A DNA stretch of 64,000 bases, taken from contig QANT01003864.1 of the NCBI GenBank assembly GCA_003254885.1, positions 1 through 64,000 of the forward strand, given 5' to 3'. Position numbers and translations under genes: made by a program. This stretch comes from Purshia tridentata. Its lineage: Eukaryota > Streptophyta > Magnoliopsida > Rosales > Rosaceae. This document shows positions 25,186-35,971 of this stretch, one piece after another (position 1 is the stretch's first letter; every line of letters begins with the position of its first letter). The notes under the pieces were generated by a model, which had not been told where the DNA came from, ran no database searches, and saw nothing but the letters and a program-made list of their open reading frames with translations.

Positions 25186-26492
25186 CTTTTGATATATTTC
25201 GTATACCGGTCTGTGTGGGGCCGGTGGCAGTGAGGACGAAGAGATACTCACTGCACCGGCGCCTGTTTGGTAGATGAAAATGTGCACCAAGTTGCAAGGG
25301 AGAGAGGGAGAGATGTAGTGTCTGGGTGTCCAAGGAACGGGTCTTTCTGGGTTGGTAGTTACGTTAGGTACTTTTCCCGCTAATAGATGTAAGGATATTA
25401 CTATTCTTAGAGAAAAACAAAAACAGAAAGAGGAAGAAATTACATTCAAAATCAGCGACATTAATATATTAAATGGTGTTTCAAAAATAAGTGCACTAAA
25501 TTTCCTTGAGATGACACTTATAAAATTGAATGTACTATATTAACTAGCATTAAAGGTCGTTGTTTTAATTATAAATTAATAAGGTAGGCGATTTTTGCAC
25601 TCCATTTTCTCCGCTTACACAGTTACACTCCTTTTTGGTTGAGAGTCGATGGTTCATATTCTTCGGTATTAATTAAGCCCAACTAATTCTTGTGACTCGA
25701 TGCATCCAATAGTGACTTGATGTATTCTGGAATTGGTTGGGTTTGCTATGTGGCATTTGGACTCTTGTTTAGTAGAATTCGATCATGTAACAATAGGCCA
25801 GCCCTGGCTTTGAGAGAGGGTGTTAAATATCCCACGTTGCCGGGATATGATATGAGTTGTGCACGATATAAGCCTTGTGCAATCCTTTCCTTACAAGCCG
25901 GTATTAAGAGTGAGTTAGGCCCATGAGGCTTTAACATGGTATCAAAGCTGATGGTTCGTATTCCTTGGCATTGATAGTAACTCGATGTATCCAACAGTGA
26001 CACAATGTATCTTGGAGTTAGAGCGGATAGAGAATGACAGAGGAGAGAGGAAGAGATCAGAGAAGAGAAGGGGCGGGTTGAACCGTTGATGACCTTGCGG
26101 GCAATAAGGGTGGCTGAGGGTAGGGTCGGGCTGTGCTGGTTTTATTGTATAATGGAGGTATTTTAAAAATTTTAAGGGTGTGAATTGAGAGATTGATAAA
26201 ATTAAAAGGGAAAAAAGGGTGTGCTTGGATTTGTAGCAGTAAGGAAAGAATATAAATGATTCATACCATTGGCACCATCTATAATCGTTCAGTCTCACTA
26301 TTATTTGCGATAGTCTAGCTGTCTATTAAAAATGTGGTACCAATCTAGTACACAAGTAAGTCTTAATTCTTTTACAGATATGGTACCAATGTGGTAGAAT
26401 CGTAAAAAAAGAAAAAAATTGTTTGTACAAAGAATAGGGTTCAAGAAATAGTTTGTCTATTACTCAAAACATATATATAGTTATATACAAGC
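25186..26492. other. Spacer between rhomboid copies 2 and 3
   Basis: About 1.3 kb. Contains the leader and promoter of copy 2 at the left, a TRIM-like LTR remnant at about 25640-26020, and the copy 3 3' UTR at the right. No gene seen. Confidence 0.6.
25640..26020 (+). mobile_element. TRIM-like LTR remnant, fossil
   Basis: Bases 25821-25936 look like a short 116-bp LTR: it begins TGTTAAATATCCCACG and ends TTTAACA, with inverted ends TGTTAA/TTAACA. Directly after it, 25937-25948 reads TGGTATCAAAGC, one base from the usual plant primer-binding site for initiator-Met tRNA (TGGTATCAGAGC). The segment after the PBS (25949-26018) is similar to 25655-25735, upstream of the LTR, as expected for tandem or rearranged TRIM units. 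No coding capacity. Incomplete and probably old. Confidence 0.6.
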
Positions 26493-28178
26493 TCAATAGT
26501 TGTTGACATTATTAGGCAAATGCTCTTTAATTCCCTTGACATTAAATAGCTTACCGAAGCCAGCTCCAAATCTGTAAAGAAAAAAAGGGAAGAAAAAAAA
26601 AAAACAGAATTTATCAGAGACTGCACGATTAATTGTATGGTCAAAAAGAGAGAAAAAAAAAAAACTAGTAACTTACAAAGCAACAGAGGCCACCAAACCA
26701 ACGATCCCTAGAAAATATTGACAGAAATTGTGTCGTGCTGTACGTTTGACATTATGGTATGTTGGCACGTACTTGCTGCTTACATATCCAAACTGAGGCT
26801 TAACAAAGAAAACAAAACCAAGGAAAAATCCGGCGAGGAGTCCTCCCACATGAGCCGAATTGTCAAGATGAAATATAAACCCGAAGGCTAAGTTCACGCT
26901 GGCACTGAGGATGAGCATCATGATCGCTGAGCACTGAATCAGAAAGTTAGATGTTAGATGCATCATCATACTTATATATGTTTAGGTGACGATATATTGT
27001 GTCCAAATTTAAGGCTAGCTAGCGTTTTGAGTTTTGAGTACTAGATAGTAAAAAGATAATTAGATGGAAGTTTGGTTTCAATTATAAACAAAAATATAGC
27101 CAGAAAACACATGCAGAGGATTACTCTATCGTCGTAGATTGTCCAATTTGTGATAATCTCAGACAGCGAGGCTCCCAACAATCCGAAAATTGCCCCAGAT
27201 GCCCCAACCGATACAATCTTGACATTACTGTCAGTACGTACTTTAATAATTTGAAGACAAGACGCTAAACTTGCTCCTAATCCAGAAAGCACATACACGA
27301 ATCCGAATCGATCTGCCAAATCCAAGCAGCAAGAACGTACAGTTAGATAAGTTAGCTAGCTAGCATTGACCATGTAAAAACTGAGTTCATAAATATATGT
27401 CCTGAAAAATCTTAATTAGGTTCTTACGAAATCCGAAGTCCCGCTCCATCCGGAGTCCTACCACATCAAGACTCAGCACGTTAACAACTAAATGAACGAG
27501 TCCAGCATGAAGCCACATGCAAGAGAAGAGTCGCCATGCTTCACCATCCTCCACTAGTCTCTTATCAAGAGCTCCTAGTTTATGAAGACTGCAAGTAAAC
27601 AGAAGCAATTACACTAAGCAATCAGTGTGACTGTGTAATAACTGTTGTAGCTTAAAGTTGGCCTAATTAATTTTAAGTTTGGGATTTTCTACAAAAATGC
27701 ACAGGCAAAGTGTATGCATATACAGAACAAAACAGAGTATTGAAAGACATGGGTTGAACAAGCCAATTATATTATTAGACATGTAATTTCTTTTTCAATA
27801 TTTTCGGCAAATTTATTTAGAAAAAAATTAAACAATCAAAAACAAATAAATAAACACAAATTAGAAACCAATGAGAGAGAGAGAGAGAGAGAAAGAGGGA
27901 GAAATTTTTTACGTTTCTAGGTCAGGACCAATCATTCCGTTGTCTTTGTAGGGTTGGAAAGAGAACCTATCCAAAAATTGGCTTCCTAGACACTCATCCT
28001 TTGGGATTTTGGATGGGCAATTGTTCTCATACATGATGTACACAAACATGCCGACATTAATCATAGATATGAGAGGCACCAACCATGGCGAGTATCGCCT
28101 CGGGGGTGGGGGCATATATGGTAGTGGGGCATAATAATGTGGTGGGGGAGGGGGATAGTACGGCGGGGGTGGATACAT
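26493..28178 (-). CDS. Rhomboid intramembrane serine protease, copy 3
   Basis: Five exons: 27913-28178, 27428-27588, 27125-27312, 26677-26933, 26493-26571; GT-AG introns with phases 2, 1, 0, 2; 316 aa. Exon 4 is 257 nt in all three copies. The start at 28178 (MYPPPPYYPPPPPHYYAP) is the first ATG in this frame; upstream only non-ATG codons continue it. The N-terminal tail is Pro/Tyr-rich, followed by the first membrane span, the two-cysteine lumenal loop (NNCPS, DECLG) and the rhomboid core. Active-site residues are complete: Ser181 in SVGASGAIFGLLGA, His233 in LDNSAHVGGLLAGF, His121 and Asn125 in LVHLVVN. It should be an active endomembrane protease. Short upstream open frames with ATGs (for example at 28266) may damp translation. 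Confidence 0.94.
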
Positions 28179-28456
28179 CTTCTGATAAGGCCGAGTGGGA
28201 GGACGGAGGGGTAACACACTGCACCGGCCCGGTTTGGCGATGATGGCAGATGCAAATGTTCACCAAGTTGTAAGGAAGATAGGGGAGGGAGGGACATAGG
28301 ATTTGGGTGGCAATTAAGAACGCGTCTTGTTTGGTTGGCAGTTAAGTTAGGTACTTTCCCGCTAATAGATTTATGGATACTGATTAATGGTATAACCTTT
28401 TATTGTTTTACAAAAAAGGAAACAATAAATTAAATTATTTTAAAGCTCATTTTACA

Positions 28457-28559
28457 GCTCTTTTTTTTGTTACGTTAGAGGAAATCGAACCCTAAACTTA
28501 GTGTAATCCTAATCCTTATCTCATTCATCCTCACTTGACAGTGCTAACGCCAAGGGCCC
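28457..28559 (-). mobile_element. tRNA-derived SINE with target-site duplication
   Basis: On the minus strand the element starts near GGCCCTTGGCGTTAGCACTG (A-box-like), carries a B-box-like GGTTCGATTTCC, and ends in an A-rich tail (AACAAAAAAAAGAG). It is flanked by CATTTTACA at 28448-28456 and again at 28560-28568, a perfect 9-bp direct repeat that extends to 11 bp with one mismatch. This is the layout of a short plant SINE. Confidence 0.65.
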
Positions 28560-29076
28560 CATTTTACAACCTTGAATGATAAATAAACACACCTAAAAGG
28601 TTGCAGTGATAAATATGTCTACTTTTTGATAAATAAGCCCAAGTTATAACCTCCTCCTTGTGTTTGTTGTTGAGCGCTCGCCACCCTGTTGAGCACCCGG
28701 CGATCTTTATTTTTTATTTTTGAAATGTGTTGCCACTGTCAGACAATGGAAATTAGTAATAATCATTTTTATGTTATAACACAAGTAGAAGTGACTTCTT
28801 AAGTTTGAATTTTGTGTTTTATATTGGTTTAATTAGTTTTTGACATGTTTATATACAAAAGTATATAGAAAATTTATAAGTATTATTTTTATGCAGTTCA
28901 AATAACTATTGTTGCATAGTGGCAATTTTCGAATACTCAGTGAATAGTGCTGAGCACTCGATACTATTTATCTAGCACTAGATGGATTCCGTTGTTGCAC
29001 ATATTTCATCAAAGTGGAATGGGCTAAGAACTCACTGGCGTGACCTGGGTTATTGACCTTAATTCTCAACTCGACT

Positions 29077-29210
29077 TAAAAAAAAAAAAATCCAAAAAAA
29101 TCATTTTTATAATTTTTCTGTTTGTGGGAGAATTCAAACTTGCGACATCTTCTAACAAGTGGATATGGATACTACTAAAATATAGCTAGTGGTTCACCAC
29201 ACCATTTTGT
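29077..29210 (-). mobile_element. SINE-like remnant
   Basis: Minus strand: a TGGTGTGGTGAACCACTAGC-like head, a B-box-like AAGTTTGAATTCTCCC near 29130-29145 and an A-rich tail toward 29077. No clear target duplication, so the call is weaker than for the neighbour at 28457. Confidence 0.4.
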
Positions 29211-29384
29211 GCTAAATCTAGCTCTTATAAAATTAGTCCCTTAATCATATTAATTAGCCGGACTTACAAAGAACAACTAAAGACAAGTTCTGAAACTTTA
29301 GGAACATACAGATCAGAGAGAGAGAGAGAGAGTATTCTTCTACAACTTATACATCCATTAAAAGGCATCCACCTGGTTGGGTAC

Positions 29385-29391
29385 TATTTAA
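29385..29391 (+). promoter_or_regulatory. Putative TATA box of the cysteine-rich gene
   Basis: TATTTAA lies 53 bp upstream of the ATG at 29445. A start about 30 bp downstream would put the ATG at 29394 before the transcript begins, which favours 29445 as the real start. Confidence 0.4.
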
Positions 29392-29444
29392 GCATGGTTA
29401 TGTGTCAACATCTAAACTCACAAAAAGTTTTGATATATAAAGGG

Positions 29445-29867
29445 ATGGAGTTTGTGGGAAGAATTGGTGTGATCGGAGAGATATATATACTCATGATCAT
29501 TATGGTTGTGATGATAGTGGTATTGCTAATTTTTAATTGTGCAGTGAATGCCATTAACGAGCCTAATCCATCTCTCCCTCCACTACTTACAGCGCTTTCT
29601 TCTCATGATCATCACCCTCTCTCTTCGCCCTCTTCTTCTGATGATTTTAAAGGTTTTCATCTCCCCTTGAAATTCACAGTTCCGGCGTGCCTTGCGGCCC
29701 CAGCTGTGGCGTGCACTACTGCAAAATTCAAATCGGAAAAAGCTTATATAGCCTGCGATGTAGGACTTGGTGTACTATGTCTAATAAGCCTGGCTGATGC
29801 AATTTATGGCTGTACTACTGATTGTACAAAGTCCATAAGTACCCATTTTGATTTTGGTAACTACTAC

Positions 29868-29902
<35 letters not shown>

Positions 29903-30047
29903 AAGATTTGTTCAGTTAGAATTTTATATCACGAAATTACCGTTTCCATTTATAACGTTTCTTGGGCTTTTATTTATTGTCACAGACGTTGATCAAGTGG
30001 AAGGCTACATGACGAACTGCTATGACAGTTGCAAGATGAATTATTAG
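29445..30047 (+). CDS. Small secreted or membrane-anchored cysteine-rich protein, unrecognised
   Basis: Two exons, 29445-29856 and 29986-30047, GT-AG intron, 157 aa. The N-terminus has a long hydrophobic stretch (IYILMIIMVVMIVVLLIF) that can be a signal peptide or anchor. A Ser/Pro/His-rich linker (about residues 36-70) follows, then a C-terminal domain with eight cysteines in pairs: VPAC, AVAC, YIAC, GVLC, YGCTTDC and TNCYDSC. The final helix-like piece DVDQVEGYMTNCYDSC is on exon 2. The pattern recalls thionin-like plant peptides, but I cannot assign a known family. The intron holds a TC microsatellite (29871-29901). An upstream in-frame ATG at 29394 would add 17 residues before the hydrophobic part; it sits only 3 bp after the candidate TATA box. 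The stop codon is 61 bp from the LTR element that follows. Confidence 0.7.
29871..29901. repeat. (TC)n microsatellite in intron
   Basis: Uninterrupted TC run just after the donor of the intron of the cysteine-rich gene. Likely length-variable between individuals. Confidence 0.9.
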
Positions 30048-30108
30048 CATTTTTTTTCTTTATTTGTGTTGTTTGTTTACAATTAAAAAATAAGGGAGAA
30101 TTAATGTG

Positions 30109-30610
30109 TGTTGATGCCAAAAATCTCCAGTAATGATAATTGGTCAACAAAAATTGTTCACGATCATCTTGAGAAGCCAAATTCCATCTTCAGTCGTCGC
30201 CCACAAATGCGGAGGGGGGGTGTACCTGCAAAAAACACTCCGATGCCAAAATGAGTCCAGATTCAGTGTGTTTCTTCATTTTTTCCATTGTCTCCGTCCC
30301 CCATTGCGTGGAGGTATATTACCTCTTTATAGCCAAGCAGGCCTTCCCGTTATCTTTTACGTTCACCCCTTTATTTCTCTCATTAAACCTTCTTGATGAG
30401 CCTGGTTGTGGGGGTTTTTTTCGTGGGTGGTATTATGGTGGTAAATGGGCTATTATTCTAATTAAAGAGGGGGGTTATCCTTTGTTCCGGGCTTAAGTTT
30501 ATACTTTGCCTTTCGGGCTTTACTTCCTTTATTTGGGGCTTTCATACCGTTATTTCGGACTGGGCCTTACTGCTTTTCGGGTTTAGGCCCAGACATTTTT
30601 AACATCCACA
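30109..30610 (-). repeat. Left LTR (3' LTR in element orientation)
   Basis: Begins TGTTGATGCCAAAAATC and ends CATCCACA on the plus strand; inverted ends TGTTGATG and CATCYACA. Near-copy of 35972-36425. It starts 61 bp after the stop codon of the cysteine-rich gene. Confidence 0.88.
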
Positions 30611-30724
30611 ATGCCCCCTTTTCTTTCTTTATACACATTTTTGAGTATGACGAAAGAAAATTATATAGAGCAAAAATAATTCATGAAAAGAGGGTACTAA
30701 ATGTGTACCTTTCAGAGCTTGCCC

Positions 30725-30885
30725 CCAATCTTTTGGGGCTGCACACCTTTGATCGAAGTTTGAGGCGATGTGCCTTTAGTTCGAAGCTCTTAGCTTTTGT
30801 TCGAACTTTCGAAGCTCTGGGCTTTTGTTCGAACTTTCGAAGCTCTCGGCTTTTGTTCGAAAGTTTGAGGCTCCGTGCCTTTATT
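30725..30885. repeat. Short tandem repeats inside the LTR element
   Basis: Several imperfect copies of a unit of about 35 bp built on TTCGAAGCTCT and GGCTTTTGTTCGAA. Non-coding. Confidence 0.6.
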
Positions 30886-32689
30886 GACTTTCAAATAAAC
30901 ATTTTCCATGCCACTTTCCCTGGAATGTAGGTCCCAATATATTTGGAGGAGTATATACTTTATTTCCTTATGCTATTTAATCTATACGTTCTATAGCATG
31001 CGATATAATCATAGAATTTCATCTACGAAAATGATCAAAATCCTTCAATTATTTTTTAGAGAGTGAGGTAAAGAATCCTTAGCTTTTCTTGGTGGAAATA
31101 GCGATTGATCCCACCATGTGAGCTAGATGTCACACACATTGGGATCGCACCTATTTTTTCTTGCCATTGTGCCTTAAGAACATCTAGCTCTTATGACGGC
31201 CCTTTTTTCTTCTTCCTTTGTGTGGTGCATTGATGCCCCCTTCTCCAAACTCTTGGTAAGTCTAATTGGGTTATGCCTTTTCCCAACTTACAGGGATGAT
31301 CGGTCTAATATGTCTCTGCATCAAGTCTATTTTTACAAACTGAGAATATGAGAGTCAAAGGAATTTAAGGATTCCGTCTAGTATTCATAGGGTTTATTTG
31401 ACAAATTTGCACAGCCAAATAAATAAAGAAGACGTAATTAGATAGAAATTCTTATCTGTTGGAGCTCAGCTTGGAGCTATTCAAGGTCGGGGTTTGTTGC
31501 ATGAAGTCTGTTCGGAACCTTTTGGGTATGGCTTCAGGGGTAAGCGGGTGTTCATACTCGACCCTTTTTTTTTTACTCCAAATTCCTGCATCTCTCTGAG
31601 ATGTTCGTATTCAAAGGGCAATAACTTTCTCCCTATACTTCCGAATTACGAACTGTAAGATTGCTTGGAAAGCTAACATCCGTGTCCTTCCAAAGGTATA
31701 TAGCTCATTATCTAGTTCTCTCTGAATCGGTACAGTTTAATCCGAGAAGTTGGCTGATCTGCAGAGGAAATCAGTTCACAGGAGCAGGGTGCACTCTCGG
31801 ATTTTTAGAAAAATGATCACAGCTCCGATTGCCCTGAAAATTGGTGGAATAATAGTAGACATCCATAGTTTCTTGCACAAAAATATCCAGGCGTTTTGGA
31901 GTTATAGGTCAGTACAGTTTCAGTTTTCACTCAAGCTTGAAATATGGAAATAGCCATTTATTCACCAAATTTCAAGTTTGAGTGAGAGGTATCTCAAAGT
32001 CCCAAATCAGTCGGTATTGAGTAATAAAATCAAGTTTCAGTGACCTACTATTATCCAAACAAAGTCCAGTTAAGATTATCTCAAGAGAAATACACAGACA
32101 AGTGAAAAATATATACGTGCAAAGAGGATTTTACTTTCTAGACTTGCAGATTTTACGGTCAACTTAGAAACGTCACCAAAAATTCATCCGAGGTCAGATT
32201 GAGGTGATCTTGGTCTTAAAACGACCATTGTTATGTCTAGTTTCTGCTCACCAGAAATCAGCTCGAGAAACCTTACCAGTCAATACAGTTTAATTAATCA
32301 AATATGATGGTAATTTGTGGAGCATGATTTCTCATAAATATGGCATTCCTACAAATTCAAAAAATCTCCGAGCCTTATGATTACCTCCTCGGGACGTGCC
32401 CGGGCGATCGAGTTCCTGTTTCAAGCCCTTCTTTTGGAGAAATGGCTGCTGAAGATCCAATTCAAGGAGATCTTCCTACTGCCACGAATGTTGACGCTTC
32501 GATGCTCCCTTCATCTTCAACGGTCGATGGTTCTGATTCTCCGAGCAAGAGATAGTTATGAGGAATTCATCTCTCTGTGTGAATTCAACTTGCGTGTGTG
32601 CCTTCTGTAATCTGTTTTCCCGCTTTTTCTCATTCTAATAAAATATGAACTATTAAATACATTTTTCTTTCATATGTCAAGTACGTTTG

Positions 32690-33235
32690 GTGTTTTGATC
32701 GAAAATATTCACAGCATCCGCAATTTCTCGAACGCCTTCTTTCGAACGTTCAATGCTTCAATCGAATATTCAATGCTTCAATTGAAGATGTTCATAGCGT
32801 ACGCAATTTCTCGAACGCCTTCTTTCGAACATTCAATGCTTCGATCGAAGACGTTCATAGCGTACGCATTTTTCTCGAACGTCTTCTTTCGAACATTCAC
32901 TGCTTCGATCGAAGACGTTCGTAGCATACGTGGTTTCCTTGAACGTCATCTTTTCGAGTGTTCAGTGCTTCGATAGAAGATGTTCATAGCGTGCACAAAT
33001 TCTCGAACGTCCTTTTTTCCGATCATTCAATGCTTAGATCGAAGACGTTTATGGCATACGTAAAATACTCGAACGCCTTCTTTCGAACATTCATTACTTC
33101 GATCGAAGACGTCCGTAGCGTACATTGTTTTCTTGAACGTCATCCTTTCGAGCATTCAGTGCTTCGATGGAAGACGTCCATAACATATGCATTTTCTCGG
33201 ACGTCCTCTTTCGAACGTTCAAAGTCCTTATTTCA
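32690..33235. repeat. About 64-bp tandem array with higher-order pattern
   Basis: Around eight imperfect copies of a roughly 64-bp unit with the core TCGATCGAAGACGTTCATAG and flanking TCTCGAACG. Two variant units with TTGAACGTCATC (about 32938 and 33132) are 194 bp apart, about three units, suggesting a higher-order period. It lies between the pol relic and the left LTR of the gypsy-derived element. Confidence 0.75.
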
Positions 33236-33365
33236 TTTTCAAGAAGAGATGCTCAGTTTTCATTCAAATTCATCAGTTGTTATTAATACTATTCCTCGAA
33301 AAAGTATCATGCATGAAGAAATAATGAACAAGAACACTTTCAAACATAATATATATATATTTTTT

Positions 33366-33560
33366 TAAATGAATGGCGTTCCAAGGTCTCGGCAAGTCCT
33401 TCCCAGTTCGGAGTTCTCAAAGTTTGTAGGCCCCTTTTCCGAAGACTGCCATGACTTCGTAAGGGCCTTCCTATACTTTCTTAAACTTTTCGGATTCTAG
33501 TAGTTCTCCCGATTTGGGTCCTTGGTCCACAATTCGTTTTAAAACCCAATCTCTAATTCT
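33366..33560 (-). mobile_element. Relic of gypsy integrase C-terminal region, fossil
   Basis: Minus-strand reading shows a GKGAYKL-like and a PRPWNA-like signature in the right order, as at the end of gypsy pol genes. Only this short tail is recognisable. It fixes the family and the orientation of the surrounding element. Confidence 0.6.
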
Positions 33561-34199
33561 AAAATAGTGAGCATCTCGCACTATACGAATACAGCACATG
33601 CAGTTTTATCATGGAATAATAGTCTCACATGAAGATGAGTGATCACATGGCAGTAATATTGTGCAAATATAGAAGATTCAAAGACAATTCACATAAGCAC
33701 AATAAACAACATGGTAAGGAAGAAGTTAAAGTAACAAATTCTTAGCTTCCTTTAGTTTCCGGTCTGGAGTATGTAGTGGCTGAGTTTTTCTTGCTCTTAG
33801 TCCACCGAGTATGTAGCCCGTATTCAAGTCTCTTGTGTAGCACTTTGCTTTTTGCGACTGAATGAGATTGGCTGGACGGCAGTGGGCAGAAGGGCTTCAG
33901 ATGCCTAGGAGTACTCATCTCTGCTGCTTTTTGCTTGGCCGTGCCATGCTCACTGTGCCATGGTTCTTTCGATGTTTTAATCGAGGAGGCCATATAGCAA
34001 TTGTAGCACCATCTGGTGAAGTCTTGCTTTTCAGAAGGCAGATGCCTCCGTGCCATGCTCCTAGCATGCTCGCATCAACAATCTCTTAGTCGTTTTATCA
34101 ATCATCCTCTCATAGTACCTATTGATTGAATTTTATGCTACCTCTTCTAGCATGAACAGAGGCTTCTTCAGCGACCCATGAAGAACATCGGTTCAGGTC

Positions 34200-35760
34200 C
34201 ACGATTGAACAAGCTTTTCGGACATCAGTGAGCTTGGAGTTTGATCGAGTTTGGTCTTCTGTTCGAGTAGAACTTGTTGCGTGTCAAGCTTGCACTTAGG
34301 GGTAGGTCGTAATGCTAGGTCGATCTCCTCGCAGGTTGGAGCTTTCTTCGAACCGTGCCAGCAGGTCGGAGTTTGGTCGAGCCCACCGAGCTGCTATCAC
34401 ATCGGAGCTTGCTATTCGGAACTCGCAACTCGGAGGTTGCAGCTCACTGGGTTGATGTTCGGAAAACTGGTCGAGCTCGTCGAGACTGGAGCGTACGTTC
34501 ATGCGTTTAGGTGGCTGCCCGCTACAGGTCGAGTTCGAAGTCAGCCACTTTAAGTTCAGCCATGTCTAGTTCATGCTCGTTAAAGGTCGTGCGTTCATAT
34601 CGCAGGTTGGACCTCGTCGTGGTTAGAGGGTCGTTGGTCAGTACAGGTCGTTGCTTCATCGAGATGTTGATCGAAGCACGAGGCTCGCTGTTCGGAACAG
34701 GTGGTCGGAGCTCGAAGTTCCCAGGTTTTCTTCGATGCGGGTTTTGCCTGGTTCGAGCTTGTCGCAGGTCTTAGAGCACTGAGGTTGAGTTCATGCATCA
34801 ATCGAAGTCGAGCTTCAACCATTGAGACTCGTCGCAGCTATCGAGTTCATCCACCAAGGTCTTTCATGGTCGCTGAGCTTCTGTTCTGTTCTGGTCTGCT
34901 GGTGCGTTCAGGTCACTGCNAAGTCAGCCACTTCGAGTTCAGCCATATCGAGTCCATGCTTGCTGCGGGTCTTGCATTCACATCGCAGGTTGGACCTCGT
35001 CGTGGCTGATTGGAGCTTGCAGTTCGCTGATCGGAACAGTTCGCTGCTTCATCGAGACGCTGATCGGAAACTCGAGCCTCATCGTTCGGAACAGGCCTCT
35101 GCTTCGTGAGTTGTTGATTGAAACTCGAAGCTTGCTGGTCAGGTCGAATAGATCGCAGTTCAGAACTTCATCGAAGTCAGAGTTTGGTCGAGCTAGAGAT
35201 CGGCGATCAGAGTTCGCGAGTCAGAGGTGCTTTACGGTCGCAGCCTTGTTGAGTCGCAGGTTGGTGCTTATCGTCTCGAACTCGAAGGCAATCAGGTTGG
35301 AGGTTGGAGGTCAGAGCTGCGTCGAGCCAACCAACTTGCAGGTTGCTGGGCTGCTGGTTCAGGAGCAGGTTATGGGTCGCATTTCGCGGGTCGGGCATGA
35401 ACATCAAAGCTCGCTGCGGGTCGGAGCTTCGTTGAGCTTCTTTTCTGGTATGCTGGAGCATACGTTCAGGTCGCCGCCGTCGCAGTTTGAGCTCGTTGCG
35501 AGGACTCGAAGGCTGGAGCTCCCTCGAAATCTGAACGGTGCGTCTGGTCCAGTTTGGAGCTAACAGAAGAACTGGGTCGAGCTCGCCGGAGGTTCGGAAT
35601 GGGGCGTTCTGGTTCAGTCCGAAGCTCATCGAAGAGTGGGGTCGAGCTCGCCGAGGCTGGATGGTCGAGTTCCACTGCTGCCGAAGCAACGCAGGGCCCA
35701 GCAGCAAGCCTCACCGTCGACGGAATTTGGCAGCACGACAGGCGCAGGCCGTGCGGCGGC
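34200..35760. repeat. GC-rich, TCGAGC/CGGAG-rich repeated region of the LTR element
   Basis: This stretch is far more GC-rich than its surroundings and is built of degenerate short motifs around GGTCGAGC, TTCGGAGC and TCGCAGGTTGGA. A longer block at about 34530-34623 recurs at about 34915-35005, roughly 385 bp apart. It contains one unresolved base (34920). Open frames on both strands are a by-product of the composition. Confidence 0.7.
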
Positions 35761-35971
35761 GTCGCGAACTTTTTGCTGAATAAGAGCTATTTCCAATAAT
35801 CCTAATGTTAGATGCTGGGTCAGAAATACATAATCACAAAATTCATCAATTTATCAAAAATAGAAAATTAGAATTTTCTCTCATTGGGGTATTAGTTGCT
35901 GCCCCCAGTGTAGACGACATCCAATGCTTCTCTGATGGCTTTTTGTTCAGGTTTCCCACAGACGGCGCCAT

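Larger units (their letters stand above)
28179..29444. other. Intergenic with two SINE-like insertions
   Basis: Left edge: leader of rhomboid copy 3. A tRNA-type SINE with target duplication lies at 28457-28559 and a weaker SINE-like stretch at about 29077-29210. An AG microsatellite is at 29315-29332. A TATTTAA box at 29385-29391 precedes the small cysteine-rich gene. No gene seen. Confidence 0.5.

Noticed and set aside
25186-25461. Upstream in-frame ATG extending rhomboid copy 2 by 92 residues
   Set aside because: The extension overlaps the leader shared with the other copies and has no counterpart in them; the ATG at 25185 aligns with copy 3.
32690-33235. CRISPR-like regular repeats
   Set aside because: The repeats are contiguous and degenerate with no unique spacers, in a plant retroelement; they are tandem repeats.
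34251-35783. Many overlapping open frames of 60-166 codons on both strands
   Set aside because: They arise from the GC-rich, stop-poor repeat composition inside the LTR element; no frame has protein signatures.
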